A stretch of DNA of 64,000 nucleotides from Meiothermus ruber DSM 1279 (GCF_000024425.1 NC_013946.1:1054001-1118000), one strand, 5' to 3'. Positions 49,090 to 58,826 are shown, counted from the stretch's first letter. The notes: generated by a model from the sequence alone, not told the origin. A program made the numbers and translations.

Positions 49090-51150
49090 TCATGCAGCCC
49101 GGGTGTTGCCCCGAAAAACCAGCAGCGCCCATAGCAGCAGGTGCAGGCCTAAGGCCACACCGGCTAGCACAACCCCCCAGTCGTTGCCCAGCCGCCACAG
49201 CCATAGACCGCCGCCGAATGCCAGCAAGACGAGCAGGCCCCAGCCCTGGCTGTAGGTAGGGCTGCCGGGGAAAAAAAACTGCACTGCTCGCCGCCAGGCC
49301 GGGCTGGGGGCCGCGCTTTGCGGCTTGGGGAGGAAGAAACACAGCAGGTGGTAGGCTGCGAACAGCAGGATGAGCGCAGCAGCAGTCCAGGCCCACAGCG
49401 GGCTGGGCCAGATGGGCAGGTTGCGCCAGGTGGCCGGGAAATCTGAAGCCAGGGCCTGCAAATTGCTCAGGCCCACCGCTGCGGCAATGATTCGGGGCGT
49501 GGGAACAGCCTCCCGCGCCACGCCAGCCTGGTGGTAAACAGCCGTCCAAAAGTCGCCCCCAAGGCCCAGGGCCTCCCGCACGGCCGCCGAGGTGGGGGCC
49601 CGCTGATAGGCCTGGGCCAGGGCTTCAGGGGTGCCGCGCCCCACCAGGACGTAAGTCCAGGGGGGGGCTTCCTGGTAGAGCCGCTGGGACTCGCTGGGGT
49701 TTTCTTTGGCCAGGGCATAGGCCAGCAGGCCGCGCAGTGGTGCGGTGTTGGCAAAACTGCGCAGGGCTTCTGCAGCAGCGCTCGAGCGCAGTGTACCCCG
49801 CATGAGGCTATCCTGGGCCAGGAGGGCTTCGGAGCGGGCCATAACACCCCAGGCCAGCAAGGCTGAAGCGGCCAGTAGAAACAGCAGCAGCAACACAGCC
49901 CGCTCGCCCAGGGTGGTGTAGGCTAGCACGCTGTGGCGCAGCCGCAGCAAAGGATGCCGCAACCAGCCCAGCAGCCAACCCCCGCTTGGGCGTACCCCGC
50001 GTAGCTGAGCCGGCAGGTAGATCAGGGTCAGGTACAGCAGCACCAGGCCGTACAACCCGAGCAGCACCCAGGTTGCCAGGGAAAGGTTGGCGGAGGTCAG
50101 GGGGGTCTGCCAGCCGGCCACCTGTCGCAAGGCTGCGCGGTAACGCTGGCCCAGATCGGGGCGACCCTGGGCCTCGAGCCAGCCCACCTGCTCCCATAGC
50201 ATGGCTTTGGCACCGGGTAGCTGGGGTAAATACTTTAGGAAAAAGTCCGACCACAGCAGGCTCTGCTCGAGCCCCTGCCGGCGTGCAACCCGGATCTGCA
50301 ACAACCAGGGCTCGAGCCAGCGCATGACCCCTTCTCCCCAGGCCAGCTCGGGGCGGTGGCCGCGCTGCAGCAAGTCCCGGCCGACCGCCTCGAGGTCGGC
50401 CGGGTGGAGGCTGTTGGCGTCGAGGCTAAAGTAGTACCAGTAGGGGCGGTTGGATTCCGGGCTCTGATCCAGCCCGCTGGCATTGGCGGCGGCCAGCGTG
50501 TCGCGGTACTCCCGAATGACCGCCAGGCTTTCCCAGCGCCCTTCGTAGGGCCTGCCAGCAAAAGCCCCGAGGCCCAGCCGCCGACCATCCTCTAACAAAA
50601 CGGTCAGCTCGCTATCGGCCTCCAGGGCCCGAACCTCCCCTGGCGGGTAGTGCTGGGCCACCACCCTCGGCGTTTGCAGGTCAATTTCCAGCACCAGCGG
50701 GCCGCGAGCGATAAAAGCCCGCTGGCCCACCACCTTTGGGCCGATCCAGCTCCCCTTGAGCGGGAGCTTCCAACTGCCCACCACCAGCCCATCGGGGGCT
50801 AGGGTTGGTGGCCCTGGCTCGGTCTGCGCCGGTGGGGTGGACTGGGTGGCGGGGGGGGATGGGGCAGCGCGCACCGTGGTTCTGGCCTCGAGGGTGCGCT
50901 CGCCTATCTGGATGCTGATTCTGTACTCACCCGCGGCCGGGGGCGTCCAGGTGGCGGCCAGACTGCCCTCAGGGGCCTCGAGGTCGAGTTCGGTGGAGGT
51001 GTTTTCGGAAGCGATCTTCAAAACATAGCGACCTGGAGGGAAGTCGGCCCCTCGGATTTCCAGGGGCTGCCCAACCTGGGCTTCAGGCGGTACGGTTAGG
51101 CTCTGGGCCAGCGCCATACCCAAAAGGAGAACACCCGCTATCCAGCGCAT
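49090..51150 (-). CDS. Large unknown membrane protein with extracellular Ig-like domain
   Basis: A 686-residue protein not recognised. A signal peptide (MRWIAGVLLLGMALAQS) is followed by an Ig/IPT-like beta domain (about 17-95), a Pro/Thr-rich linker (95-120), a beta-rich region (about 120-210), a helical region, and then about five membrane helices (near 363-383, 419-442, 585-605, 640-655 and 660-680) with a helical domain of about 130 residues between the second and third. It converges on the agmatinase gene. No enzymatic motif is visible; a structural or envelope role is only a guess. Confidence 0.75.
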   Translation of the reverse strand: MRWIAGVLLLGMALAQSLTVPPEAQVGQPLEIRGADFPPGRYVLKIASENTSTELDLEAPEGSLAATWTPPAAGEYRISIQIGERTLEARTTVRAAPSPPATQSTPPAQTEPGPPTLAPDGLVVGSWKLPLKGSWIGPKVVGQRAFIARGPLVLEIDLQTPRVVAQHYPPGEVRALEADSELTVLLEDGRRLGLGAFAGRPYEGRWESLAVIREYRDTLAAANASGLDQSPESNRPYWYYFSLDANSLHPADLEAVGRDLLQRGHRPELAWGEGVMRWLEPWLLQIRVARRQGLEQSLLWSDFFLKYLPQLPGAKAMLWEQVGWLEAQGRPDLGQRYRAALRQVAGWQTPLTSANLSLATWVLLGLYGLVLLYLTLIYLPAQLRGVRPSGGWLLGWLRHPLLRLRHSVLAYTTLGERAVLLLLFLLAASALLAWGVMARSEALLAQDSLMRGTLRSSAAAEALRSFANTAPLRGLLAYALAKENPSESQRLYQEAPPWTYVLVGRGTPEALAQAYQRAPTSAAVREALGLGGDFWTAVYHQAGVAREAVPTPRIIAAAVGLSNLQALASDFPATWRNLPIWPSPLWAWTAAALILLFAAYHLLCFFLPKPQSAAPSPAWRRAVQFFFPGSPTYSQGWGLLVLLAFGGGLWLWRLGNDWGVVLAGVALGLHLLLWALLVFRGNTRAA

Positions 51151-51319
51151 GGCGCCATTTTATTCCACGGAAAAGTGAGTTCGTAAAACCCATCTCGAGC
51201 AGCCGCGGCAACCAACTGCGATAAGATCGGGCAAAACCCGTGTTTTATGCTGGTCGGGCGTGGGCTGTACTATACTGGGATGGGGTCTACCTTGGGTAGA
51301 CTCTTGGAGGTTTTGTTGA

Positions 51320-51799
51320 ATGGCCGATAAAAAACCGGTATACCTTACCGCAGAAGGCAAGGCGCGGCTCGAGCAGGAGCTGGCCTACCTGAAAACCGAG
51401 AAGATGCAGCAAATTGCCGAAGAGATGGGCCGGGCCATCGCCGAGGGCGATTTGCGTGAGAATGCCGGTTACGACGAAGCGCGCCGGGCCATGTGGCAGA
51501 ACAACAGCCGCATTGCCGAGCTCGAGGACATCCTTAGCCGGGTGCAGATTGTGGAGTCGGGGAATGGCATCCCCACCGAGGTACAAATAGGCGTAACGGT
51601 GGCGCTTGAGACCGCTACCGGCCAGCGCATGAGCGTAACCATGGTGGGCAGCCATGAGGCCGACGTGTTCAGCGGCAAGATTTCCAATGAATCACCCCTG
51701 GGCCAGGCCCTGATGGGCAAAAAGGTGGGCGATGAGGTGCAGGTCAAGGGCCCCAAGGGCAGCCAGACCTATGTGGTGGTCGAACTCGTATACGCTTAG
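51320..51799 (+). CDS. greA: Transcription elongation factor GreA
   Basis: Cleavage factor that rescues backtracked RNA polymerase. The 159-residue protein has the N-terminal coiled coil with the acidic tip D44 and E47 (EGDLRENAGYDEA) and the C-terminal FKBP-like domain. These residues and the GDLRENA motif separate it from Gfh1, the Thermus paralogue that inhibits polymerase. A GGAGG site precedes the ATG and a 7-bp stem (51285-51291 with 51295-51301) lies in the leader. A TATACT -10 box near 51270 is the likely promoter. Confidence 0.95.
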   Translation: MADKKPVYLTAEGKARLEQELAYLKTEKMQQIAEEMGRAIAEGDLRENAGYDEARRAMWQNNSRIAELEDILSRVQIVESGNGIPTEVQIGVTVALETATGQRMSVTMVGSHEADVFSGKISNESPLGQALMGKKVGDEVQVKGPKGSQTYVVVELVYA

Positions 51800-51885
51800 A
51801 GGCGCTTCGGGACAGCATTGAGTAAAAAGGTTGGGTGATACCCGGGCCTACCGCCCTGGGGCTGTAGCCCTTAGGCTGTTTGAGT

Positions 51886-52659
51886 ATGCGAATTTTAGTA
51901 GCCAACGACGACGGTATCTTTTCGCCTGGAATCAAGGCGCTGGCCTTTGCTTTGCGCGAGCTGGCCGAGGTTAACGTGGTGGCCCCCGATGTGGAACAGT
52001 CGGGGGTGGGGCATAGCATCACCTTCCGACGTCCCCTGCGCTTCAAGCACACCGCCTCGGCGGGCTTTGGTGAGATTCCGGCTTACCGGGTGGATGGCAC
52101 ACCGGCCGACTGCGTGGTGCTGGGCAGCCGGCTGCTGGGCTGGCCGGATCTGGTGGTCTCGGGGATTAACATCGGGGTCAATATGGGCCTGGATCTAACC
52201 CATTCGGGCACGGTGGCGGCGGCTTTGGAGGGGGCCTCGTTGGGCATTCCCTCGATTGCCTTCAGCCTGGACGCCTCCGGGGAGGAGCTGCGCTTTGAGG
52301 AGGCGGCCCGGTATGCGGTGCCAATTGTGCGCTGGGTGTTGAAGCATGGCCTGCCCAACAAAACCCTGCTCAACGTAAACTTTCCTAACCGCACCCCACA
52401 AGGGGTCAAGGTAACCCGTCTCTCCACCCACCGCTATGAAGACTCCATCGTCGAACGGGAAGACCCCGATGGGCGGCCTTACTACTGGGTGGCCGGCAAG
52501 CCCACCGCCGAACTGGAGGAAGGTACCGATTACTGGGCGGTGCAGCAGGGATTCATATCCATTACCCCCATCTCCCTGGACTACACCAACTACGCATTTG
52601 CGGAAGAGCTCGAGCGAAAGTTCAGGGTGCGCGCCCCCAAAAAGACAGCCAGAGGTTGA
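51886..52659 (+). CDS. surE: 5'-nucleotidase SurE
   Basis: Dephosphorylates nucleoside monophosphates; linked to survival under stress. The 257-residue protein has the metal-binding ANDDG (D8, D9), SGVGHSITFRRPL and VSGINIGVNMGLDLTHSGTVAAA motifs. The ATG at 51886 lies 8 nt after a TAGGCT box (51872-51877), and an in-frame TTG two codons earlier was rejected. It follows greA by 86 nt on the same strand but appears to have its own promoter. Confidence 0.95.
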   Translation: MRILVANDDGIFSPGIKALAFALRELAEVNVVAPDVEQSGVGHSITFRRPLRFKHTASAGFGEIPAYRVDGTPADCVVLGSRLLGWPDLVVSGINIGVNMGLDLTHSGTVAAALEGASLGIPSIAFSLDASGEELRFEEAARYAVPIVRWVLKHGLPNKTLLNVNFPNRTPQGVKVTRLSTHRYEDSIVEREDPDGRPYYWVAGKPTAELEEGTDYWAVQQGFISITPISLDYTNYAFAEELERKFRVRAPKKTARG

Positions 52660-52707
52660 CCTGGCTGCGGGCACACGAGGAAACCCCGGCCTGCTCATAG
52701 GATGGGC

Positions 52708-54129
52708 CTAGGCCAGTTGGGGGTGGGGGGCTGTGGCCTTCTTAAGGGAGATGCTGAAAACGGAGCCTTTGCCCGGCTCGCTCTCGGCCCAGACATGGCC
52801 CCCATGGGCCTCCACAATTGAACGCACGATGGCCAGCCCCAGCCCGCTACCACCGCGGGCGCGGTCGCGGGCTTTATCAACGCGATAAAAGCGCTCAAAC
52901 AGGTGGGGGAGGTGCTCTTTGCTGATGCCCTCACCGTTGTCCTCTACCCGGATAACAACCCGCTCGGCCAGGTCAAGCGCGATGAGCCTGATCCGGGTAG
53001 CACCGGCTTTGATGGCGTTGGAAACCAGGTTGGCCATGACCTGGTGCAATCGTTCAGGGTCGCCCAGCACCCATACGTGCTCGGGGGCCTGCACCTCAAT
53101 CTGGCCTTCGAAGCTTTTGCTGTATTCTTCCTCAATCTCGTTGAGCACGGTTTTTAGGTGCACCGAACCCAGCTCGATCTTCCAGCTTCCGCCGGTTTTG
53201 GAGAGTTCGAGCAGATCCCCCACCAGCTTTTGCATCCGCTCGGACTCACGCTTGATGATCTCGAGGCTTTCGCGCTGCTGCTCAGTAATCTGCGTGCGCC
53301 GAAGCAGGTAGTTAACGTGCCCCAGAATGGCTGTTACCGGTGTGCGCAGCTCGTGGGAAGCGTCGGCCAGAAAACGGCCCTGGGTTTCCCAGGCGCTCTC
53401 GAGCCGCGAGAGCATGCGGTTGAGTGACTTAACCAGCGAGGCCACCTCGTTGTTGCCTTCCAGCTCCGGGAGTTTTTCGGGTTTATTGCTGACCTGTTCG
53501 GCTTTTTTAGCTACCCACTCGAGGGGCTCGAGGGTTTGCCGAACCAGCCGGAAGGCCAGCAGACCACCAAAAACCAGCACCAGCAGCGCGGTGGCCGTAT
53601 AGGTACGGGCAAAGTCGGTGAGGGTGCTCTGGATGCCCTCGGTGGACTTGCCCACCATCAGGATGACCAACTGGGGGCCTTGGGGAATGCCGGCGATCTC
53701 GGTTACCAGGCGCTCGGCCCGCAAGCGCAAGGGGATCTGGCTGCCATCTGGACGGGTGAGGGTGGTTTGGGTGTAAAAACCGCCGGAGCGCAACACCTCC
53801 TGTAAGCCTTTTTCCGAAAGGGCCAGGGTGGCATCGCCCATGGCCAGCGACTTGGCGATGGGGATGGCAGCCCCTTGCAGGATGTCGCTGGGGGTGGGGT
53901 TGGGGTAGGGCACCCATAAGGCCTGGCCGTAGACGGTGAGTGGCAAGCCCTCCAGGTCGCCCTGTTCGCGGATGAGGCGTTGGGCTGTTTGCGAAGTCTC
54001 GATTAGTTCCCGGCGCAGATTATCGTAGAGGGTAAACTGCAAGCTGCCGTAGACCGAACCCCCGATGAGCAGCAGGGAAAAAGCCAGCAAAGCCAGCGTG
54101 AGCAGGGTAATGCGGGTGCGGAGGGTCAT
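52708..54129 (-). CDS. OmpR-class sensor histidine kinase
   Basis: Sensor kinase of 473 residues: membrane helix 1 (about 8-28), extracellular sensor of about 130 residues, membrane helix 2 (about 163-183), HAMP (LVRQTLEPLEWVAKKAEQV), HisKA with the phospho-His in ADASHELRTPVTAIL, and HATPase with VMANLVSNAIKAG (N box), VEDNGEGIS and GGSGLGLAIVRSI. The ATG at 54129 was chosen because upstream codons have no family similarity. It lies 130 nt downstream of its likely partner regulator; the pair is conventional and the stimulus is unknown. Confidence 0.93.
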   Translation of the reverse strand: MTLRTRITLLTLALLAFSLLLIGGSVYGSLQFTLYDNLRRELIETSQTAQRLIREQGDLEGLPLTVYGQALWVPYPNPTPSDILQGAAIPIAKSLAMGDATLALSEKGLQEVLRSGGFYTQTTLTRPDGSQIPLRLRAERLVTEIAGIPQGPQLVILMVGKSTEGIQSTLTDFARTYTATALLVLVFGGLLAFRLVRQTLEPLEWVAKKAEQVSNKPEKLPELEGNNEVASLVKSLNRMLSRLESAWETQGRFLADASHELRTPVTAILGHVNYLLRRTQITEQQRESLEIIKRESERMQKLVGDLLELSKTGGSWKIELGSVHLKTVLNEIEEEYSKSFEGQIEVQAPEHVWVLGDPERLHQVMANLVSNAIKAGATRIRLIALDLAERVVIRVEDNGEGISKEHLPHLFERFYRVDKARDRARGGSGLGLAIVRSIVEAHGGHVWAESEPGKGSVFSISLKKATAPHPQLA

Positions 54130-54259
54130 GGGTGGGCCTTGGTGCGCTGAACGGTACCGTCGAGCATCGCGCGCTGCTACGGCAATCATTGTATGAGCAG
54201 ATCGCCCGACTGTGCGCGCCCCAGGGTGCTGGCGGTGGAAGAGATCGCGTGTTCTGGGT

Positions 54260-54943
54260 TCAGTCTTCCCGTAACACGTAGCCCACACCCCGCACGGTGT
54301 GTATCAGGCGGCGCTCACCGGCGCCCTCGAGCTTCTTCCGCAAGTAGCCGATGTACACATCGACCACGTTGGAGCCGCCCTGGTAGCCGGGCCAGACCTT
54401 TTCCTCGATTTCGAAGCGGCTGAACACCTTGCCGGGGCTCTTGGCCAGCAACTCCAGGAGCTCGAACTCCTTGTTGGAGAACTCGATGCGCCGGCCTGAA
54501 CGGTATACCTCGCGGCCCTCGAGGTTGATGATCAGGTCGGAGACCCGAATTTCGCCGGTAATGGCGGGGGTTACCCGGCGCAGGTGGGCGCGGATGCGGG
54601 CCAGCAGCTCCTCGATGCTGAAGGGCTTCACCAGGTAGTCGTCGGCGCCGGCATCCAGGCCCTCCACCTTGTCTTCGACCCGGTCTTTGGCGGTCAGGAT
54701 AACGATCGGTACATTGGAGGTCTTGCGAATCCGGCGGGCCACCTCGAGGCCGTCCATGACTGGTAGCATCAGGTCCATCACCACCAGGTTGGGGTTGGTC
54801 TCACGAAAGCGCGATAGGCCGGTGATGCCGTCGTAGGCCACCTCGGTACGGTAGCCCTCGGCCTGAAGCTCGAGCTCAATAAAGCGGGCGATATCCTTTT
54901 CGTCTTCGACGATCAGGATCAGGGGTTGATCCATGCTTTCCAT
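54260..54943 (-). CDS. OmpR/PhoB-family response regulator
   Basis: A 227-residue regulator: receiver domain with E14-D15 pocket, phospho-acceptor D57 (VVMDLMLP), Lys in DDYLVKPFS, and a winged-helix DNA-binding domain ([51 protein letters not shown]). It precedes the kinase gene in the same orientation. A TACCCT box 6 nt before the first ATG suggests a leaderless mRNA; an ATG three codons later has GGAAAGC before it and is possible too. The upstream palindrome could be its own binding site. Confidence 0.94.
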   Translation of the reverse strand: MESMDQPLILIVEDEKDIARFIELELQAEGYRTEVAYDGITGLSRFRETNPNLVVMDLMLPVMDGLEVARRIRKTSNVPIVILTAKDRVEDKVEGLDAGADDYLVKPFSIEELLARIRAHLRRVTPAITGEIRVSDLIINLEGREVYRSGRRIEFSNKEFELLELLAKSPGKVFSRFEIEEKVWPGYQGGSNVVDVYIGYLRKKLEGAGERRLIHTVRGVGYVLRED

Positions 54944-54949
54944 ACCAGC

Positions 54950-54978
54950 AGGGTAGCCGCACTTCTCATGAGAATGAT
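54950..54978 (-). promoter_or_regulatory. Promoter with palindrome before the response regulator gene
   Basis: The -10 box TACCCT (54950-54955) lies just before the start codon. A perfect 12-bp palindrome, TTCTCATGAGAA (54963-54974), fills the space between it and the -35 region, so a bound protein would block or tune the promoter. Direct autoregulation is a guess. Confidence 0.5.
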
Positions 54979-55041
54979 GGCTATCTAACTAAGTATTTTC
55001 TCATTTGTAGGCATCTTTATGAGAGCAGGCGCATGCCTTTT

Positions 55042-57294
55042 TCAGATGCGCAGATGCACCACGGTGACCCCATGGCCGCCCTCGTAGGGCACTGCGTCGT
55101 GGAAGCTCTCCACCCGACGGTCGCGCTTGAGCGACTCCCGCAGCGCGTTGCGTAAAGCCCCGGTGCCCTTACCGTGCAGCAAGCGGACGGGGGTGGTGGC
55201 GGTGGCTTTGGCCTCGGCCAGGTAGTCGTCCACGGCCAGCAAGGCTTCTTCAACGGTGAGGCCGCGCAGATTGAGCTCGGTGGGAATTTTGGCTTTATGG
55301 GCTACACGGCCGGCTGAGGGCTTGGACTGGTGGGCCGGCTGGGGCTGGAGGCGCGCTACCGGAACGGTGAGCCGCACAGCCCCCATCTGCAAGACGGCCT
55401 CCTGGCCCCTAAGCTCCACCACGGTGGCCTGGCCCCCATACTCGGGCACCTCGACGATGGCCCCTACCTGCAAGCCGGGGTTGCTGGGGGCGGCCTTCTC
55501 CGGGCGCTGGTAGCGGCTTCGGAGCTGAATAAGCTCTTGCAGGGCCTGGCCCTGGCCCTGGGTTTTGCTGCGCTCGCGGGTCTGTCGGATGCGCTCCTGG
55601 GCTTCTTTGACGATCTGTTCGGCCTGGGCTTTGGCCTCCTCGATCAGGCGCTCTTTGTGTTCGGCCAGCTCGGCCAGTTGCCGCGCCAGTTCCTGCTGGA
55701 GCCGGGCGGTTTCCTGCTGCTGGGCCTGGGCCTTTTGATGGAGGGTGTACAGGCGTTCACGTTCGGCCTCGAGCGCGGCCAGCAGGCGTTCCAGACGCCC
55801 TCCCTCGGGCCCCAGCAGGGCTTCGGCCCGCTCGAGCTGCTCGCGCGGAAAGCCCAGCCGGCGGGCGATTGAGAGGGCGTAGCTGCGTCCAGGAGCCCCG
55901 ACCACTAGCTGGTAGGTGGGGCGCAGGCGCTCCAGGTCGAAGCGCATTGAGGCGTTTTGCACACCGGGGGTGTCCTGGGCAAAAGCCTTGAGGGGGGAAA
56001 GGTGGGTGGTGATCAGGCCGCGCACCCCTTTGGCTAGCAGCCCTTCCACGAAGGCCTGGGCCAGGGCGGCGCCTTCCTCGGGGTCGGTGCCCGAGCCCAG
56101 TTCGTCGATCAGGGCCAGGCTGTGGGGGGTGGCGGCTTCCAGCACCTCTTTGAGGCGCAGCACGTGCGCGGCAAAGGTCGAGAGGCTCTCCTGCAGCGAC
56201 TGTTGATCGCCGATGTCCACGAATAATCTGTCCGGAAAGGCCAGCTCGGCCTGTTCGGCGGCCACATACAGCCCACACTGGGCCATCAGCACGGCCAGAC
56301 CCAGGGTCTTTAGCAGCGCGGTCTTGCCCCCCATGTTGGGGCCGGTGATGAGCAGGATGCGGTTATGCGGGGTGAGTGTAATATCGTTGCTAACGGGATT
56401 GGCAATCAGAGGGTGGCGGGCGGCTTGCAGCCGGTACAGCCCATCCCGGTTCAGGCGGGGTCGCACCAGCCCCCAGTCCTCGGCCAGGCTGGCCGCGGCC
56501 CGGGCCATGTCGAGCTCGGTCAGGGCCTGCAGGGTGGCCTCGAGCTCCGGGTCGTTGGCCAGAGCAGCCGAGAGTTCGAAGAGCACCCGGTTTACCTCGG
56601 CCTCTTCCTCGAGCCGCAAACTGGCCAGCTCGTTGTTCAGCGGCACCACCGAGGCGGGCTCGAGGTAGACGGTGAGTTTGGAATCGGACTGATCCAGCAC
56701 GATGCCGGGGAGTTTATTCTGGTGGCTGGCTTTGACTGGAATAACGTAGCGGTCGCGTCGGAGGGTTACGAAGCGCTCCTGGATGGCCTCTGGGTGTCGA
56801 TCCATGAGCTGGTAGAGCCTGTCCTGAATCCGTTCGCGCACTGGGTTGACCCGCCTGCGGATCTCCCGCAGCCGGGGGGTGGCCTCGTCGCGCACGTTGC
56901 CGGCTTCGTCGAGCGACTCCCGGATGCGCCGCAAAAAATAGGTGTGTTCGCCGATCCGGCCCGCCAGGGCTTTCAGATGCACACCGATCTCCAGCAGCTC
57001 GTGCTTGAGCGCCACAATGGCCTCGAGGCTCGCTGCCACCTCCCGTAGCTGGGGGCCTTCCAACCGGAGGCCCTCGCGGGCGGCGGCCAGGGGAGGGCGC
57101 AGGTCGACGATGCCCCCCAGCCGATAGGGATAGGCCAGGGCTTCGGCTACGATCTCCTGTTGCCTCTGGGCTTCCTCGAGGGTGCTTTTGGGCTGCAGGG
57201 CTAGCAGGGCTTCCCGGCCAATGAAGGTGGCGGCCCGCTCGGCCAGGGCCTGGCGAACACGGTCAAAGTCCAGCGATGCGGTGACCTCGAGCAT
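55042..57294 (-). CDS. mutS2: MutS2 ATPase-nuclease with Smr domain
   Basis: A 750-residue MutS2 protein, which suppresses recombination and, in recent work, rescues collided ribosomes. It has the MutS core and clamp (about 1-290), the ATPase with Walker A GPNMGGKTALLKTLGL (near 330) and Walker B LALIDELGSGTDPEEG, a coiled coil (about 510-600), a KOW-like patch and a C-terminal Smr nuclease domain with LNLRGLTVEEAL and LLHGKGTGALR. The N-terminal mismatch-binding domain of MutS is absent as expected. The ATG at 57294 matches the family start. Confidence 0.96.
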   Translation of the reverse strand: MLEVTASLDFDRVRQALAERAATFIGREALLALQPKSTLEEAQRQQEIVAEALAYPYRLGGIVDLRPPLAAAREGLRLEGPQLREVAASLEAIVALKHELLEIGVHLKALAGRIGEHTYFLRRIRESLDEAGNVRDEATPRLREIRRRVNPVRERIQDRLYQLMDRHPEAIQERFVTLRRDRYVIPVKASHQNKLPGIVLDQSDSKLTVYLEPASVVPLNNELASLRLEEEAEVNRVLFELSAALANDPELEATLQALTELDMARAAASLAEDWGLVRPRLNRDGLYRLQAARHPLIANPVSNDITLTPHNRILLITGPNMGGKTALLKTLGLAVLMAQCGLYVAAEQAELAFPDRLFVDIGDQQSLQESLSTFAAHVLRLKEVLEAATPHSLALIDELGSGTDPEEGAALAQAFVEGLLAKGVRGLITTHLSPLKAFAQDTPGVQNASMRFDLERLRPTYQLVVGAPGRSYALSIARRLGFPREQLERAEALLGPEGGRLERLLAALEAERERLYTLHQKAQAQQQETARLQQELARQLAELAEHKERLIEEAKAQAEQIVKEAQERIRQTRERSKTQGQGQALQELIQLRSRYQRPEKAAPSNPGLQVGAIVEVPEYGGQATVVELRGQEAVLQMGAVRLTVPVARLQPQPAHQSKPSAGRVAHKAKIPTELNLRGLTVEEALLAVDDYLAEAKATATTPVRLLHGKGTGALRNALRESLKRDRRVESFHDAVPYEGGHGVTVVHLRI

Positions 57295-57375
57295 ACCTAA
57301 CCCAAAGGGCCAGTATAGCCCAGCCGGCTCGACAGGATAGGATCTATCTCAGGTTTTGGGGTGAGCGGCCCGGGC

Positions 57376-57987
57376 CTACTCCTGTAGGGGCTGTTCTTTG
57401 CGAGCCCGTCCGAGCTTGTGGGCCTCGAGCAGTTGCCGCAAGGCCTTGCCCCGGTGGGAGTATGCAGCCTTTTCCTCGAGGGTCATCTCTGCAAAAGTCT
57501 TACCTGCTTCGGGTAGATAAAATAAAGGGTCGTAGCCAAAGCCCCACTCCCCACGGGGGGCCTCGAGGATCTCTCCCTCGGTCTCACCCCGGTAAAGTTC
57601 CATGTAACCATCGGGGTAGGCCATCACCAGCACGGCTACAAACCGGGCCTTGCGCTCGGCCCGGGGGACGCCCTTGAGACGCTCGAGCAGGTACACGTTG
57701 CGCTCAGTGTCGGTGCTTTTGTTGCCGTAACGGGCCGAGTAGACCCCAGGCTCCCCGCCCAGGGCGGCGACCTCGAGGCCCGAGTCATCGGCCAGGGTGG
57801 GCAGTCCGCTATGCTTAGCAGCGAAGGCCGCTTTAAGCACGGCATTGTCCTCAAAGGTAGAGCCCTCCTCAGGCGGCAGCTTGAAGGGGTAATCGAGCAA
57901 GGAAAACAGCGTCCAACCCAAAGGCGCGAGCCCTTCCCGAATCTCACGAAACTTGCCTGGGTTGGAAGTGGCGATCAGCAGGTGCAT
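57376..57987 (-). CDS. rdgB: XTP/dITP diphosphatase (non-canonical purine NTP pyrophosphatase)
   Basis: House-cleaning enzyme that hydrolyses dITP, XTP and ITP to monophosphates. The 203-residue protein has LLIATSNPGKFREI, PEEGSTFEDNAVLKA, LADDSGLEVAAL, GEWGFGYDPLFYLP and SHRGKAL, the whole Ham1 signature. A TAAGAT box 7 nt before the ATG suggests a leaderless mRNA. It is 81 nt upstream of mutS2's stop-end order, in a minus-strand cluster with rph, which in many bacteria forms an rph-rdgB pair. Confidence 0.96.
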   Translation of the reverse strand: MHLLIATSNPGKFREIREGLAPLGWTLFSLLDYPFKLPPEEGSTFEDNAVLKAAFAAKHSGLPTLADDSGLEVAALGGEPGVYSARYGNKSTDTERNVYLLERLKGVPRAERKARFVAVLVMAYPDGYMELYRGETEGEILEAPRGEWGFGYDPLFYLPEAGKTFAEMTLEEKAAYSHRGKALRQLLEAHKLGRARKEQPLQE

Positions 57988-58060
57988 CTATACTATCTTA
58001 TCCATAAAAAGCCGAACGAACGGGTTGTTGTGGCATTGATGAGGGGTTTGAGACGCTCCC

Positions 58061-58777
58061 TCAGACGCGGTTCTTGAGCTGGGCATGCACCCGCCGCACC
58101 AGCTCGGGTATATGGGCTAGACCCATCTCCAGCATGGCCTGGTAGGTGCTTCTGGGCACTGGACGGCCTTCCCCTGCGCCGTGCAACTCGATAATATCGC
58201 CGGACTGGGTCGCCACCACGGTCAGGTCGGCCCAGGCGTTCTCGTCTTCGATCTGGGTTAGGTCGAGCAGCAGGCTATCGTCGCTCATCCAGCCCACGCT
58301 CACCGCGGCGAACTCGGTAAGGGGCCACTCATCCAGCTTGCCCTGGTTGACCAACCGATCCATGGCCATATGCAGCGCCGCATAGCCCCCCAAGAGCGAG
58401 GCCACGCGGGTGCCACCGTCGGCCTGAATTACATCGGCGTCAATCACCACGGTTTTGTTGGGCAGCAAACTCAAATCCAGTGCAGCGCGGAAAGCCCGCC
58501 CCAAAAACCGCTGAATCTCCGCTGTGCGGCCCGAAATTTTCTGGCGTTCGCGTTCCTTGCGCTCTTTGGTGGAGCGGGGCAGCAGGTTATACTCGGCCAT
58601 GAGCCAGCCTTCGCGGCCCGAGACGTGCCGGGGCACCCCATCCGTCAGCGAAACGTTGACCAGCACCTTGGTATGCCCCAGCTCTACCAGCGCCGAACCC
58701 TCGGCGTAATGCACATAGCCCATGCGTAGTGTGAGGGGGCGCAGCTCCTGGGCCGCGCGGCCATCCTTGCGTTTCAT
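58061..58777 (-). CDS. rph: Ribonuclease PH
   Basis: Phosphorolytic 3'-5' exoribonuclease that trims tRNA 3' ends; 238 residues. Seen: EGSALVELGHTKVLVNVSL, MAEYNLLPRSTKERKERERQ, RSLRAA-type RFLGRAFRAALDLSLL, TVVIDADVIQADGGTRVASLLGGYAAL and the C-terminal VVATQSGDIIEL. Catalytic Asp residues in the DADVIQADGGT motif are present. A TAAAGT box 7 nt before the ATG suggests a leaderless mRNA. It is upstream of rdgB on the same strand and divergent from a tRNA gene, a fitting neighbour. Confidence 0.96.
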   Translation of the reverse strand: MKRKDGRAAQELRPLTLRMGYVHYAEGSALVELGHTKVLVNVSLTDGVPRHVSGREGWLMAEYNLLPRSTKERKERERQKISGRTAEIQRFLGRAFRAALDLSLLPNKTVVIDADVIQADGGTRVASLLGGYAALHMAMDRLVNQGKLDEWPLTEFAAVSVGWMSDDSLLLDLTQIEDENAWADLTVVATQSGDIIELHGAGEGRPVPRSTYQAMLEMGLAHIPELVRRVHAQLKNRV

Positions 58778-58786
58778 CGCCGAGAC

Positions 58787-58815
58787 TTTACCACATGCGC
58801 TCTTGCCGCTAAAAT
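58787..58815 (+). promoter_or_regulatory. Promoter of tRNA-Thr
   Basis: TTTACC (58787-58792), 17-nt spacer, TAAAAT (58810-58815), 11 nt before the tRNA 5' end. It overlaps the 5' end region of the divergent rph promoter. Confidence 0.6.
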
Positions 58816-58826
58816 AACCAAGGCCT

